From a virus: a stretch of 44,216 nucleotides of DNA. The stretch is taken from positions 1-44,216 of IMG/VR virus record IMGVR_UViG_3300050821_003291. One strand, 5' to 3'. Made by a program: the position numbers and the translations under genes. Of this stretch, positions 38,775 to 44,216 are shown piece by piece (position 1 is the first letter of the stretch; the number at the start of each line of letters is the position of its first letter). The notes beneath the pieces are model-generated. The model made no database searches, had not been told where the DNA came from, and saw nothing but the letters and a program-made list of their open reading frames with translations.

Positions 38775-38788
38775 GCATCACATGCACC
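38775..38788 (-). repeat. Second copy of the GTGCATGTGATGC element
   Basis: GCATCACATGCACC on the plus strand is identical to 10951-10964. On the minus strand TTATCC lies 18 bases before it, as at 10.95 kb (19). Probable shared regulatory site. Confidence 0.55.
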
Positions 38789-38802
38789 ACGTAAAGAGGG
38801 GA

Positions 38803-38811
38803 TGTGGATAA
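38803..38811 (-). other. Perfect DnaA box
   Basis: The minus strand reads TTATCCACA, the consensus DnaA box. The phage encodes a DnaA domain IV protein (579-1091). Confidence 0.65.
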
Positions 38812-38821
38812 CGGGGCGCAT

Positions 38822-38867
38822 CTAATTTTGAGTTGCGTATGGGTAGAACTACCTAATTTTGAGTCGC
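38822..38867. repeat. Direct repeats of CTAATTTTGAGT, 31 bp apart
   Basis: CTAATTTTGAGTTGC at 38822 and CTAATTTTGAGTCGC at 38853 share 14 of 15 bases and start 31 bp apart, close to three helical turns. They lie beside the DnaA box and could be AT-rich unwinding elements or regulator sites. Confidence 0.55.
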
Positions 38868-38936
38868 TGTTAACCTTTACTGAACGTCCCCGTCCTGATA
38901 TGCCAACCCCATGCCAGAAAGTAGTGAGTAAGTAAC

Positions 38937-39257
38937 ATGTTAGATAATCAAGAAGACAACAACCAAGAGGTTGCACTATCCGATCCAACAGTGGTGAACA
39001 GCTCACTGCTAGATGGAATGACGATTACCAGGGCCAGCGACGGCGGCATGCGGTGCGTTGGATGGGAGGCCATCCGCAACGAGGCCGGCGATATAGTCGA
39101 AAGGCGGGTGGTCTTGCGCTTCGGCCTCACTGCGGAGGGCGTCGCGCAAAGCCGGGAGCAAGTGCAGCGGCTTTGCGGCCAGGAGATAGAGAGCCCCAAG
39201 GATCGGAGCGTGCTGGACATGCTCGTCAAAGCCGTCCGGGGCAAACTGGACAATTAG
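38937..39257 (+). CDS. Lone rightward gene, 106 aa, unknown function (moron candidate)
   Basis: ATG 38937 opens an in-frame protein: MLDNQEDNNQEVALSDPTVV, then TRASDGGMRCVGWEAIRNEA, RRVVLRFGLTAEGVAQSREQ. It is acidic, soluble and without a recognised fold. It is the only plus-strand gene in the 36-kb leftward block, has an own intergenic region and its first third has lower GC than neighbours. Its stop overlaps the convergent gene's stop by four bases. Confidence 0.68.
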   Translation: MLDNQEDNNQEVALSDPTVVNSSLLDGMTITRASDGGMRCVGWEAIRNEAGDIVERRVVLRFGLTAEGVAQSREQVQRLCGQEIESPKDRSVLDMLVKAVRGKLDN

Positions 39258-39409
39258 TCACCGAGAAGGGCGGACGCGGCAGCGCGCCTGAACCGCCGAG
39301 AATAGCCCCGCTTGATCCGCTTGCGCTGACCTGGCCGCCAACGGTGGTCGGCCTTGGCGCTCGTCAGCGCCTCGTATTCGTCGCCGCTGATCAAAGGGAT
39401 GCGTATCAT
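39254..39409 (-). CDS. Small basic protein, 51 aa
   Basis: ATG 39409 overlaps the upstream stop (ATGA). MIRIPLISGDEYEALTSAKA, then WRPGQRKRIKRGYSRRFRRA resembles a frequent small phage family with the IPLxSGDEYxAL start and Arg/Lys-rich end. Unknown function. Confidence 0.72.
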   Translation of the reverse strand: MIRIPLISGDEYEALTSAKADHRWRPGQRKRIKRGYSRRFRRAAASALLGD

Positions 39410-39606
39410 CCCAGGCTCTTCATGGCCCACGTGCGGGCCTGCTCGTAGGTGGTGATGGCAATGGCGGCGTCCCAGTCGGCCTGTTGGCCCCGCTGGCGAG
39501 CGACATTGCGGAGGAATTTGATCAGCTCGTCGGTGCGCTCCGTGATGAGGTCGATATCCGGAAGGCTGGTGTGGTTGAAGTCGCTGAACGATTTGGCGTT
39601 GGTCAT
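39406..39606 (-). CDS. Small helical protein, 66 aa; weak Acb2/Tad1-hairpin resemblance
   Basis: ATG 39606 follows GGAG. SFSDFNHTSLPDIDLITERT, DELIKFLRNVARQRGQQADW, then AIAITTYEQARTWAMKSLG suggests a helical hairpin. The end A-x-T-x-x-E-x-A-x-x-WA-x-K is like the end of Acb2-type proteins, which bind cyclic nucleotide signals of CBASS. The similarity is short and may be chance. It lies beside the terminase, among accessory genes. Confidence 0.62.
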   Translation of the reverse strand: MTNAKSFSDFNHTSLPDIDLITERTDELIKFLRNVARQRGQQADWDAAIAITTYEQARTWAMKSLG

Positions 39607-39623
39607 ACTCTGTATCTCCGTAA

Positions 39624-39722
39624 CTAATCGCGCCTGAAGGCCCAGCCCGCGACCCAGATCAGGACAAAGAGGGCAACGACAACATTTTCGCCGTCCTGAT
39701 GCAGGAAGTCGGCGAGAGTCAT
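39624..39722 (-). CDS. Very small membrane protein, 32 aa
   Basis: ATG 39722 overlaps the terminase stop as ATGA. MTLADFLHQDGENVVVALFV then LIWVAGWAFRRD is one membrane-spanning segment with a basic end. No family is recognised. Confidence 0.55.
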   Translation of the reverse strand: MTLADFLHQDGENVVVALFVLIWVAGWAFRRD

Positions 39723-41044
39723 ACGCGGTCTCTCCGTTCGTGATGGTCGGTGAGGTCGTGGAACTCGTCGAAGGTCAGCCGGTCGAGGCTGACACCGATA
39801 GGCTTCGGCTCGTCCCGCTTGATCGGTGCTAGCGACCGGGCCGCAACGCATAGATAGCGGAAGGCGTCGGCGAAATGCGAAGTCCAGTCGTGCCGCGGCT
39901 GGTCGGTGAAAGCTTTCGTCTTCTCGTTGTACTCGGTGCGGTATTGCCGCAGCGCCTCGATGCCATCGCCGCACGTCTCGGCGTTGAACCATGTCTGAGG
40001 GAGCATCAGGCGGACGGCTGAAATGCCGTCGTGCTTCGATATGTCTGGCACGCGGTCGATCTTGAGGCCCATCGAGGCCAGGAACTCAATCCGCGACCGG
40101 CCGGATGTCCATTCCCGCTGGGCCACGTCGTGCGGCAGCCAATGCCGCGTCTCTGGCGTCATCCAGCCGCGCTTGTCGAGCTCGTCGAGGTACCAGGGCG
40201 CTCCTCGGTTGGAGCCCTCGATACAGTCAAGGACGTGAATTTCGTGACCGAGGGTCTGGAAGACCCAGACCACCGTACTGTCGTGGACGCCGATGTCCCA
40301 AGCAGTCTGGACAGGTAGGCTCTTAACGACGGGGAGGCTGACAATGTGCCCAGCCCTTTCAAGGGCTGCAATTTCCTTGCCAAAGTACGCTCCCTTGATG
40401 GCGGCGTCGAAGCTGCACTCGAACTCTTGGGCGTATTCCTCCTCGGTCATGTCCTTGCCGGCGTCGGCAAGCTCCTCGGGAAGAATGAGCCCGGTCTGAG
40501 AGGCTCTCAGCATGGCGCTGAACCAGCGCGGATCAGTCTGGGCTCCATCCCAAAGGCGATGGAAGTCGTTCCTGCCCTTGGGCGTCCCTATGGCTGTGAG
40601 CCATCCTTGTCGGTCGGCGAGCATGGGGCGGATGACTTGCCCAAGGACGCTGGGTCGCATGTCGGCATATTCATCAAGAACGCAGCCATCGAGGTAGCCG
40701 CCTCGAAGCCTGTCGGGATTGTCCGCGCCATGTAGTCTAATACGGCTTCCATTCCGAAGGGTAACGTGCAGCTCGGCGACGTTGGCGTCGACCATGACGG
40801 GTTCAGCGAAGCGTCGTAGATAGTCCCAGGCAATCTCTTTGGCCTGCGAATAGAGGGGAGCAACATAGGCGTATCTCCCTGGCCCCCAGCCTTCTTGTAG
40901 CCGCAGCATGAGGGCGCGGATGATGAGGTCCTGCACCGTTGCTACCGTTTTGCCAGCGCGGCGATGAGCGACCATAATGGCGTAGCGCTGTTTCCTCTCC
41001 ATGTAGGGCTTGAACTGGCGGCGGGCGCGGAAGGTGAGGTCCAT
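39719..41044 (-). CDS. terL: Terminase large subunit, 441 aa
   Basis: It packages DNA by ATPase and nuclease activity. The ATPase Walker A is HRRAGKT at 27-33, Walker B is CVLDE at 121-125 with D124/E125, and motif III is TAIGTPKGRND. The nuclease domain starts with TAWDIGVHDSTVVWVF (D250), with further acidic residues downstream. Length and motif order are complete. It follows the small terminase-like gene and a 31-aa gene and precedes the small-gene chain. Confidence 0.95.
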   Translation of the reverse strand: MDLTFRARRQFKPYMERKQRYAIMVAHRRAGKTVATVQDLIIRALMLRLQEGWGPGRYAYVAPLYSQAKEIAWDYLRRFAEPVMVDANVAELHVTLRNGSRIRLHGADNPDRLRGGYLDGCVLDEYADMRPSVLGQVIRPMLADRQGWLTAIGTPKGRNDFHRLWDGAQTDPRWFSAMLRASQTGLILPEELADAGKDMTEEEYAQEFECSFDAAIKGAYFGKEIAALERAGHIVSLPVVKSLPVQTAWDIGVHDSTVVWVFQTLGHEIHVLDCIEGSNRGAPWYLDELDKRGWMTPETRHWLPHDVAQREWTSGRSRIEFLASMGLKIDRVPDISKHDGISAVRLMLPQTWFNAETCGDGIEALRQYRTEYNEKTKAFTDQPRHDWTSHFADAFRYLCVAARSLAPIKRDEPKPIGVSLDRLTFDEFHDLTDHHERRDRV

Positions 41045-41140
41045 TTAGAGGTTGCGCCCCTGGTCCCTATTCAGCCGAGCGGCTGAAACGCCGCCATCCG
41101 GCGACAGTTCGGAGACCAAGGGCGACTTGACCTCAGTCAT
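41045..41140 (-). CDS. Very small protein, 31 aa
   Basis: ATG 41140 overlaps the end of the TerS-like gene, and its TAA directly precedes the terminase ATG (TAAATG). MTEVKSPLVSELSPDGGVSA then ARLNRDQGRNL is plausible as a short leader or spacer gene. Uncertain. Confidence 0.55.
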   Translation of the reverse strand: MTEVKSPLVSELSPDGGVSAARLNRDQGRNL

Positions 41141-41450
41141 CATAGGTCACGTTGATGTTGATCGTGCCGTCCAGCTCGGTGTGCTGCTCCTGCACGACGC
41201 ACTTGCCCACAAGCGACATGAACGGCGAGGGGTTGGCTACCCGCGCCTGCTCGATCAGATAGTCCACCTCGTCGCCGGTAGGATGGGCATTGGCGAGAGC
41301 CAGGAGGATGAGGCCCTTCACCTCGCCGGAAACCTTGTTGCGGCTGCCCTTGGGACGGCCAGGGCCTGGGATGTGGCCGGCGAGGTTTAATACCGCTTTG
41401 GGATTGCTTTTCTTAAGCCTTGGCGTAATACCGGGGCGGCCTCGTGGCAT
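41133..41450 (-). CDS. terS: Terminase small subunit-like protein, 105 aa
   Basis: It carries the GRPKGSRNKVSGEVKGLILLAL pattern (residues 30-52) common in DUF5681-type and other TerS-like phage proteins, followed by VDYLIEQARVANPSPF and a beta end GTININVTYDD. N-terminal RPKGS is the likely DNA-binding arm. Position two genes before TerL supports the call. Shine-Dalgarno GGGGA lies upstream of ATG 41450. A 117-base gap (41451-41567) above it holds no clear gene. Confidence 0.72.
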   Translation of the reverse strand: MPRGRPGITPRLKKSNPKAVLNLAGHIPGPGRPKGSRNKVSGEVKGLILLALANAHPTGDEVDYLIEQARVANPSPFMSLVGKCVVQEQHTELDGTININVTYDD

Positions 41451-41567
41451 TTGTCACATCCCCGTTTGATTGGGGCCTTCTGGTTAGCTTTGGCTGGCGA
41501 GTGACCGTCCCTGGCACCATTGGCACTATCGCCGCGTTGCACTTGCTTCGAGTTTCGCCAACCAAAT

Positions 41568-41750
41568 TCACTGAATGCGTGCCTCGCACGCGCCGAGAAC
41601 CTCTGAGGCTTCATCGATGAACTGCTGTAGATTGTCCCCGATGGGACCGTCCGCGATCAGCTTGAAGGGCTTTTCCTCGTCGATGTAGTGGACGCCGTCG
41701 CGCTTGCGTATCTCCATTGCGGTCTTTAAAGCGTCATGCCTAGTCGTCAT
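41568..41750 (-). CDS. Small protein, 60 aa
   Basis: ATG 41750 overlaps the previous gene by 11 bases. MTTRHDALKTAMEIRKRDGV, then HYIDEEKPFKLIADGPIGDN and LQQFIDEASEVLGACEARI. It is helical and acidic; no family recognised. It precedes the packaging genes. Confidence 0.65.
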   Translation of the reverse strand: MTTRHDALKTAMEIRKRDGVHYIDEEKPFKLIADGPIGDNLQQFIDEASEVLGACEARIQ

Positions 41751-41955
41751 CGACCTCGTCCAGCATGGGCGACCTGCGCCGCTTGGCTTGCAGCCGCTCA
41801 ACCTCGTCAAGGACGGCGTTTTCCACGTCGTCAAATTCTTCGAGAAGGTTGACCGGGCTCCAGTCAAATGCCTCATGGGAGACCGTGGGGTGCTTCAACG
41901 TGAACGGTGGACGCTGGGCGCGCTCGAACTCTGAGTTGCCCCAGCGCCGGCCCAT
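41740..41955 (-). CDS. Small acidic protein, 71 aa
   Basis: ATG 41955 (GGGGA upstream) is preferred to a TTG 12 bases before. MGRRWGNSEFERAQRPPFTL, SHEAFDWSPVNLLEEFDDVE and an acidic C-terminus DEVDDD. Unknown function. Confidence 0.62.
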   Translation of the reverse strand: MGRRWGNSEFERAQRPPFTLKHPTVSHEAFDWSPVNLLEEFDDVENAVLDEVERLQAKRRRSPMLDEVDDD

Positions 41956-42031
41956 TACGATCCCCAAGTATGAAAAAGCGCGCAGTTCTCCCGCACCGAC
42001 AAAACCAACCTATCACGCATGGAATGCACTG

Positions 42032-42523
42032 TCAAGCGTCCCATGCACGACGAGGCGCAAGCCCCCACGCGTCCGCCAGGAGCGCGAGCCCAGCCTTCAG
42101 GGTAGGTGCCGCACCAGCGCTGGGCTCGCAATCCCGCTCCTCATAGCACAAGTCGCGCATCCACCCAGGCAGCCGCGTATCTATGCGGCGCAGCAAAGCG
42201 TTGGCGTTGTCCTCCCTCTTTCGGGCGAGTGTGGCCTGCGCCATGATCTGAGCATCCGATAGGCCAACAACCCACCTATTGCCAGGGGCCCAACCGTGGA
42301 CCTTGAAACCGCGCGTCCGGAGGCTCTCCAAGACGATGTTTCGGTAATCTATACCAGCCCCATAGCAATGGCCCCCAAGCGCCATCCGCCGACAGAACCG
42401 CCCCAGCGCGCTCTCCCGCGCCGGGTCAGGACTGCCCTGCCTGTGTGGCTGGGCCAGCGCCACCGACATGGCGTTGGCCTGCGCAGCGCGCTCTGCGGGG
42501 GTCTGTCGGTCTACGGATGCCAA
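42032..42523 (-). CDS. Conserved phage protein, 163 aa, unknown function
   Basis: The start overlaps the methyltransferase end by 13 bases. PDPARESALGRFCRRMALGG, then HCYGAGIDYRNIVLESLRTR and GWAPGNRWVVGLSDAQIMA, WMRDLCYEERDCEPS. Four cysteines may bind metal. This type of protein is common next to methyltransferase and packaging genes in Hyphomicrobiales phages, without known function. Confidence 0.7.
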   Translation of the reverse strand: MASVDRQTPAERAAQANAMSVALAQPHRQGSPDPARESALGRFCRRMALGGHCYGAGIDYRNIVLESLRTRGFKVHGWAPGNRWVVGLSDAQIMAQATLARKREDNANALLRRIDTRLPGWMRDLCYEERDCEPSAGAAPTLKAGLALLADAWGLAPRRAWDA

Positions 42524-43359
42524 GGGATTGTCTCCATTAGGCTTTTGAGGACTTCCGCCGCGACTTGCGGAACAATGCTATTGCCTGCAAGACGCCAGAG
42601 GTCAGTTCTTCCGGCCATCCCATCAACCAGCAGGCGAAGATCGGGTTTGGCGCGCCGTGCTTTCCCGTCGGCGCACCGGAGCCAGGAGGCTTCCATCCAG
42701 AAGCTTCCAGCATCTGCCTGGCGATTGATCCGCCTTTCGTCCCGTACAATTTCCCATGATCCGAGCGCCATTCCCTCGCCATCGGCGTGGCCCACCACGC
42801 CTGCGTCATCTGCATCGTCAGCGGATTGCCGCCCTGCGCGTAACGGTTCGAACGGCCTGCTGCGTCTGTCGCGCTGACCGTCGTCCACAGCGACCCACCA
42901 GTTGCGGGACCGTTTGTGTGGCGCGTCGCCGGCACAAGCCGGGACTTCAACCGCCCGGAAGGCATAGCCTTCGCCTTCCAGATTAGCGCGCACTCCGCCG
43001 AGCCAATCATCGCCAGGCGCTCCCGCAACCTGTTCTCCCACGATGCAAGGGGGCCTGACGGCACAGGCGAGGCGAAATAAGTCAGGCCACAAATACCGCG
43101 GGTCATCTGCTCCGGCTCCCCTGCCGGCGACCGAGAAGGGCTGGCAGGGACAGGAGGCGGTCCAAAGAGGTCTTCCGTCCGGCCATCCAGCCATGCGTCG
43201 GGCAACTTCCCAGAGACCGGCTCCAGCGAAGAAATGGACAATCGTTTCGCGAACGTCATCTGGGGTCAGCTCCTTGATTGAGCGGCCATCAACATGCATC
43301 CCATGCACCGCTGAGAGCGCAGCGCAGGCGACGGGGTCGATTTCGTTGAAGAGAACCAT
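42511..43359 (-). CDS. DNA (cytosine-5) methyltransferase, 282 aa, permuted motif order
   Basis: It transfers methyl from SAM to cytosine C5, probably to protect phage DNA from restriction. Catalytic motif IV is ASCPCQPFSVAGRG with C72; motif VI-like GEQV is at 108-111; SAM-binding motif I HFFAGAGLWEV is at 43-52; a C-terminal motif X-like AGNSIVPQVAAEVL is near 260. The acidic motif II (FNEIDPVACAAL, E6/D8) comes before motif I, unlike canonical enzymes. The target domain is short. No cognate restriction enzyme is adjacent. A second long reading frame overlaps it. Confidence 0.9.
   Translation of the reverse strand: MVLFNEIDPVACAALSAVHGMHVDGRSIKELTPDDVRETIVHFFAGAGLWEVARRMAGWPDGRPLWTASCPCQPFSVAGRGAGADDPRYLWPDLFRLACAVRPPCIVGEQVAGAPGDDWLGGVRANLEGEGYAFRAVEVPACAGDAPHKRSRNWWVAVDDGQRDRRSRPFEPLRAGRQSADDADDAGVVGHADGEGMALGSWEIVRDERRINRQADAGSFWMEASWLRCADGKARRAKPDLRLLVDGMAGRTDLWRLAGNSIVPQVAAEVLKSLMETIPWHP
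42537..43259 (-). CDS. Alternate-frame ORF, 240 aa, overlapping the methyltransferase gene
   Basis: In the +1 frame of the methyltransferase gene an open frame of 240 codons starts at ATG 43259. Its protein has EDLFGPPPVPASPSRSPAGE, ENRLRERLAMIGSAECALIW, NPIFACWLMGWPEELTSG and a basic, Ser-rich end KSRRKSSKA. The WLMG-x-P-x-E-W-like and ENRLR patterns recall hypothetical phage proteins annotated near such methyltransferases (from memory). Translation is not shown; it may be only a result of GC-rich codon bias. Confidence 0.35.
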   Translation of the reverse strand: MTFAKRLSISSLEPVSGKLPDAWLDGRTEDLFGPPPVPASPSRSPAGEPEQMTRGICGLTYFASPVPSGPLASWENRLRERLAMIGSAECALIWKAKAMPSGRLKSRLVPATRHTNGPATGGSLWTTVSATDAAGRSNRYAQGGNPLTMQMTQAWWATPMAREWRSDHGKLYGTKGGSIARQMLEASGWKPPGSGAPTGKHGAPNPIFACWLMGWPEELTSGVLQAIALFRKSRRKSSKA

Positions 43360-43396
43360 GTGCGCACCATGCCAGATAATTGCTTGAGATGCAACA

Positions 43397-43828
43397 CTAC
43401 GGACACGCTTTTTCCACAGATGGCGCGTAGCCCAGCCTCGTGCGGAACAGTTTCATCACGCGCTCCCGGCTGTTGGGTATGATGGGCTCTGCGGGAAAAC
43501 GCCCATACTGGCTGCCTATCGGATACTCGCCGTCGAAGTCCCACGGCCATTCGCACGGAACCGTGCCAACTTTGTGCACGTCCAGTGCTACATGCGAAAG
43601 CCCCCTCTCGTCTAAGTACGCCATCCAGGCGACCCACTGAGGCTCGGTGACAGGCATATGGCGAGCATTGTTGGGCTTGGCGATGACGAAGCCCGCTCCG
43701 CGCGTACGGACCACAGACATAGCGCGGTCGACGTAGTTCTCCTTCGTAACGCCGAACTGGGGGCCGACCCCGCCGCCGTCTCCCACGCCAGCGTTATCGA
43801 CTTTCGACTTACGGAGCTCAGGTTTCAT
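43397..43828 (-). CDS. Phage protein of 143 aa, unknown function
   Basis: ATG 43828 overlaps the replication gene by 11 bases. TKENYVDRAMSVVRTRGAGF, HMPVTEPQWVAWMAYLDERG and VGTVPCEWPWDFDGEYPIG. The end has a DnaA-box-like TTTTCCACA (43410-43418). The fold is unknown; phages of Hyphomicrobiales carry similar genes after the replication gene. Confidence 0.68.
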   Translation of the reverse strand: MKPELRKSKVDNAGVGDGGGVGPQFGVTKENYVDRAMSVVRTRGAGFVIAKPNNARHMPVTEPQWVAWMAYLDERGLSHVALDVHKVGTVPCEWPWDFDGEYPIGSQYGRFPAEPIIPNSRERVMKLFRTRLGYAPSVEKACP

Positions 43829-44216
43829 AGTTTCCCTCCATGATCTTCGTGAACGAAGCCTTGGTCGTGACGAATGCAAAATCAGCCTTCCATGGCCTTG
43901 CGCCGTTTTTGCCCGGTACCTCACCCCGCAGGAGCGGGCTAGCGCGAACCTTGGCGAACACGTCTGCCCAGCCGGCCAAGGCATCTGGGAAGTCGTAGAT
44001 TTCCATCAGGTCGTCGGATCGAGCCAGAATGGCGGCTTGGCGAGCCGCGTGGATGTCACGCACCGATTGCAGACGATAGCGGGACGCCAGCTCATTCCAC
44101 GCCAGAACCACGTCCTGGCACAGCGCAATCCTTTCTTTCCGACGAGCCTTTTCAGCCTCGGCGCGGGGGTCGACGGTCACGTCGACATGATCTTGGGGGC
44201 TGGGGGTGGGTTGGGG
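43818..44216 (-). CDS. Phage replication protein, C-terminal part (runs off the right edge)
   Basis: The frame is open from the window edge: a Pro/Gln/Ser-rich linker, then EAEKARRKERIALCQDVVLA, WNELASRYRLQSVRDIHAAR, ALAGWADVFAKVRASPLLRG and RPWKADFAFVTTKASFTKIM with EGNYET at the end. The W-K-x-x-F ... F-x-K-I-x-EGNY ending is the classical C-terminus of phage replication/DnaA-type helicase-loader-like proteins. It completes the gene begun at 1-236. A GTG at 44180 would give a short protein but leaves no upstream signal; the long frame is preferred. Confidence 0.78.
   Translation of the reverse strand, partial: PQPTPSPQDHVDVTVDPRAEAEKARRKERIALCQDVVLAWNELASRYRLQSVRDIHAARQAAILARSDDLMEIYDFPDALAGWADVFAKVRASPLLRGEVPGKNGARPWKADFAFVTTKASFTKIMEGNYET
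44195..44216 (+). other. G-rich tract at the right end, quadruplex-forming pattern
   Basis: Four G runs (5, 5, 3, 4) with loops of 2, 1 and 2 bases give a complete G-quadruplex motif. They encode part of the linker of the split replication protein. Confidence 0.6.

Larger units (their letters stand above)
38658..38936. promoter_or_regulatory. Intergenic region with DnaA box and AT-rich direct repeats; origin or control candidate
   Basis: These 279 bases separate a leftward exported-protein gene and the only rightward gene of the block. They hold GCATCACATGCACC (38775-38788), a perfect DnaA box (38803-38811), twin CTAATTTTGAGT repeats (38822-38864) and, nearer the rightward gene, TTTACT ... 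TATG promoter-like elements. The AT-content is clearly higher than in surrounding coding DNA. Confidence 0.55.

Noticed and set aside
41387-41614. 75-codon minus-strand frame across the TerS gap
   Set aside because: It overlaps both neighbours strongly, has no Shine-Dalgarno or coupling, and its only notable part is a CDKCHE string.
43410-43418. DnaA-box-like TTTTCCACA in the 143-aa gene
   Set aside because: One mismatch to consensus and inside coding sequence with no accompanying repeats; noted only as a single site.
1-44216. tRNA, CRISPR array, insertion sequence or diversity-generating retroelement
   Set aside because: No cloverleaf, spaced direct-repeat array, transposase or reverse transcriptase was seen on either strand.

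Overview
The window is essentially one complete temperate, podovirus-like phage genome, high in GC. The proteins have the flavour of phages of alphaproteobacteria (Hyphomicrobiales such as Bradyrhizobium or Methylobacterium relatives). That host call is an inference from recognised families, because no host gene is present. No rRNA, tRNA, IS element or CRISPR array was seen. Both window ends lie in a G-rich tract inside the same minus-strand replication gene: its N-terminal part is at 1-236 and its C-terminal part at 43818-44216. The molecule is therefore most simply read as circular or circularly permuted and opened at that tract.

Layout. A divergent control region (1565-1799) separates two programmes. 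To the right, on the plus strand, lies a compact early/lysogeny operon (1800-7688). It holds an XRE repressor, a strong promoter overlapped by a 13-bp inverted-repeat operator, and small unknown genes. It continues with a recombination set (ERF annealing protein, YqaJ exonuclease, NinB, an SSB-tailed small protein, HNH and AP2 proteins), a MazG-like protein, a MerR/excisionase-type HTH protein and a tyrosine integrase, and it closes with an intrinsic terminator.

To the left, on the minus strand and across the ends, come a RuvC-like resolvase, a DnaA domain-IV-only protein, two small genes and the split replication protein. These are followed by a C5 cytosine methyltransferase with a long overlapping second reading frame, then small and large terminase. 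Next is a run of tiny membrane and exported proteins, then the portal. The same strand continues through an unusual 8-9 kb block of beta-rich, spike-like and partly secretion-signal-bearing proteins (26.2-34.7 kb), then scaffold, major capsid, head-tail adaptor, head-closure protein, GNAT protein, internal ejection proteins (one with a lytic transglycosylase domain) and a tail fibre. The lysis cassette (endolysin, small membrane proteins), a metallophosphoesterase and DUF6378 follow, meeting the plus operon tail to tail near 7.7 kb.

Only one plus-strand gene (38937-39257) sits inside the minus-strand block. The intergenic region before it holds a perfect DnaA box and AT-rich direct repeats, a possible origin.

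Most interesting points: the replication gene cut at the circular junction with internal 12-bp iterons; the second origin-like region together with a DnaA domain-IV protein; dual coding in the methyltransferase gene and its permuted motif order; the surface/secretion module with Sec-type and type I-like signals; an SSB-type tail on an 89-aa protein; and a weak Acb2-like candidate.
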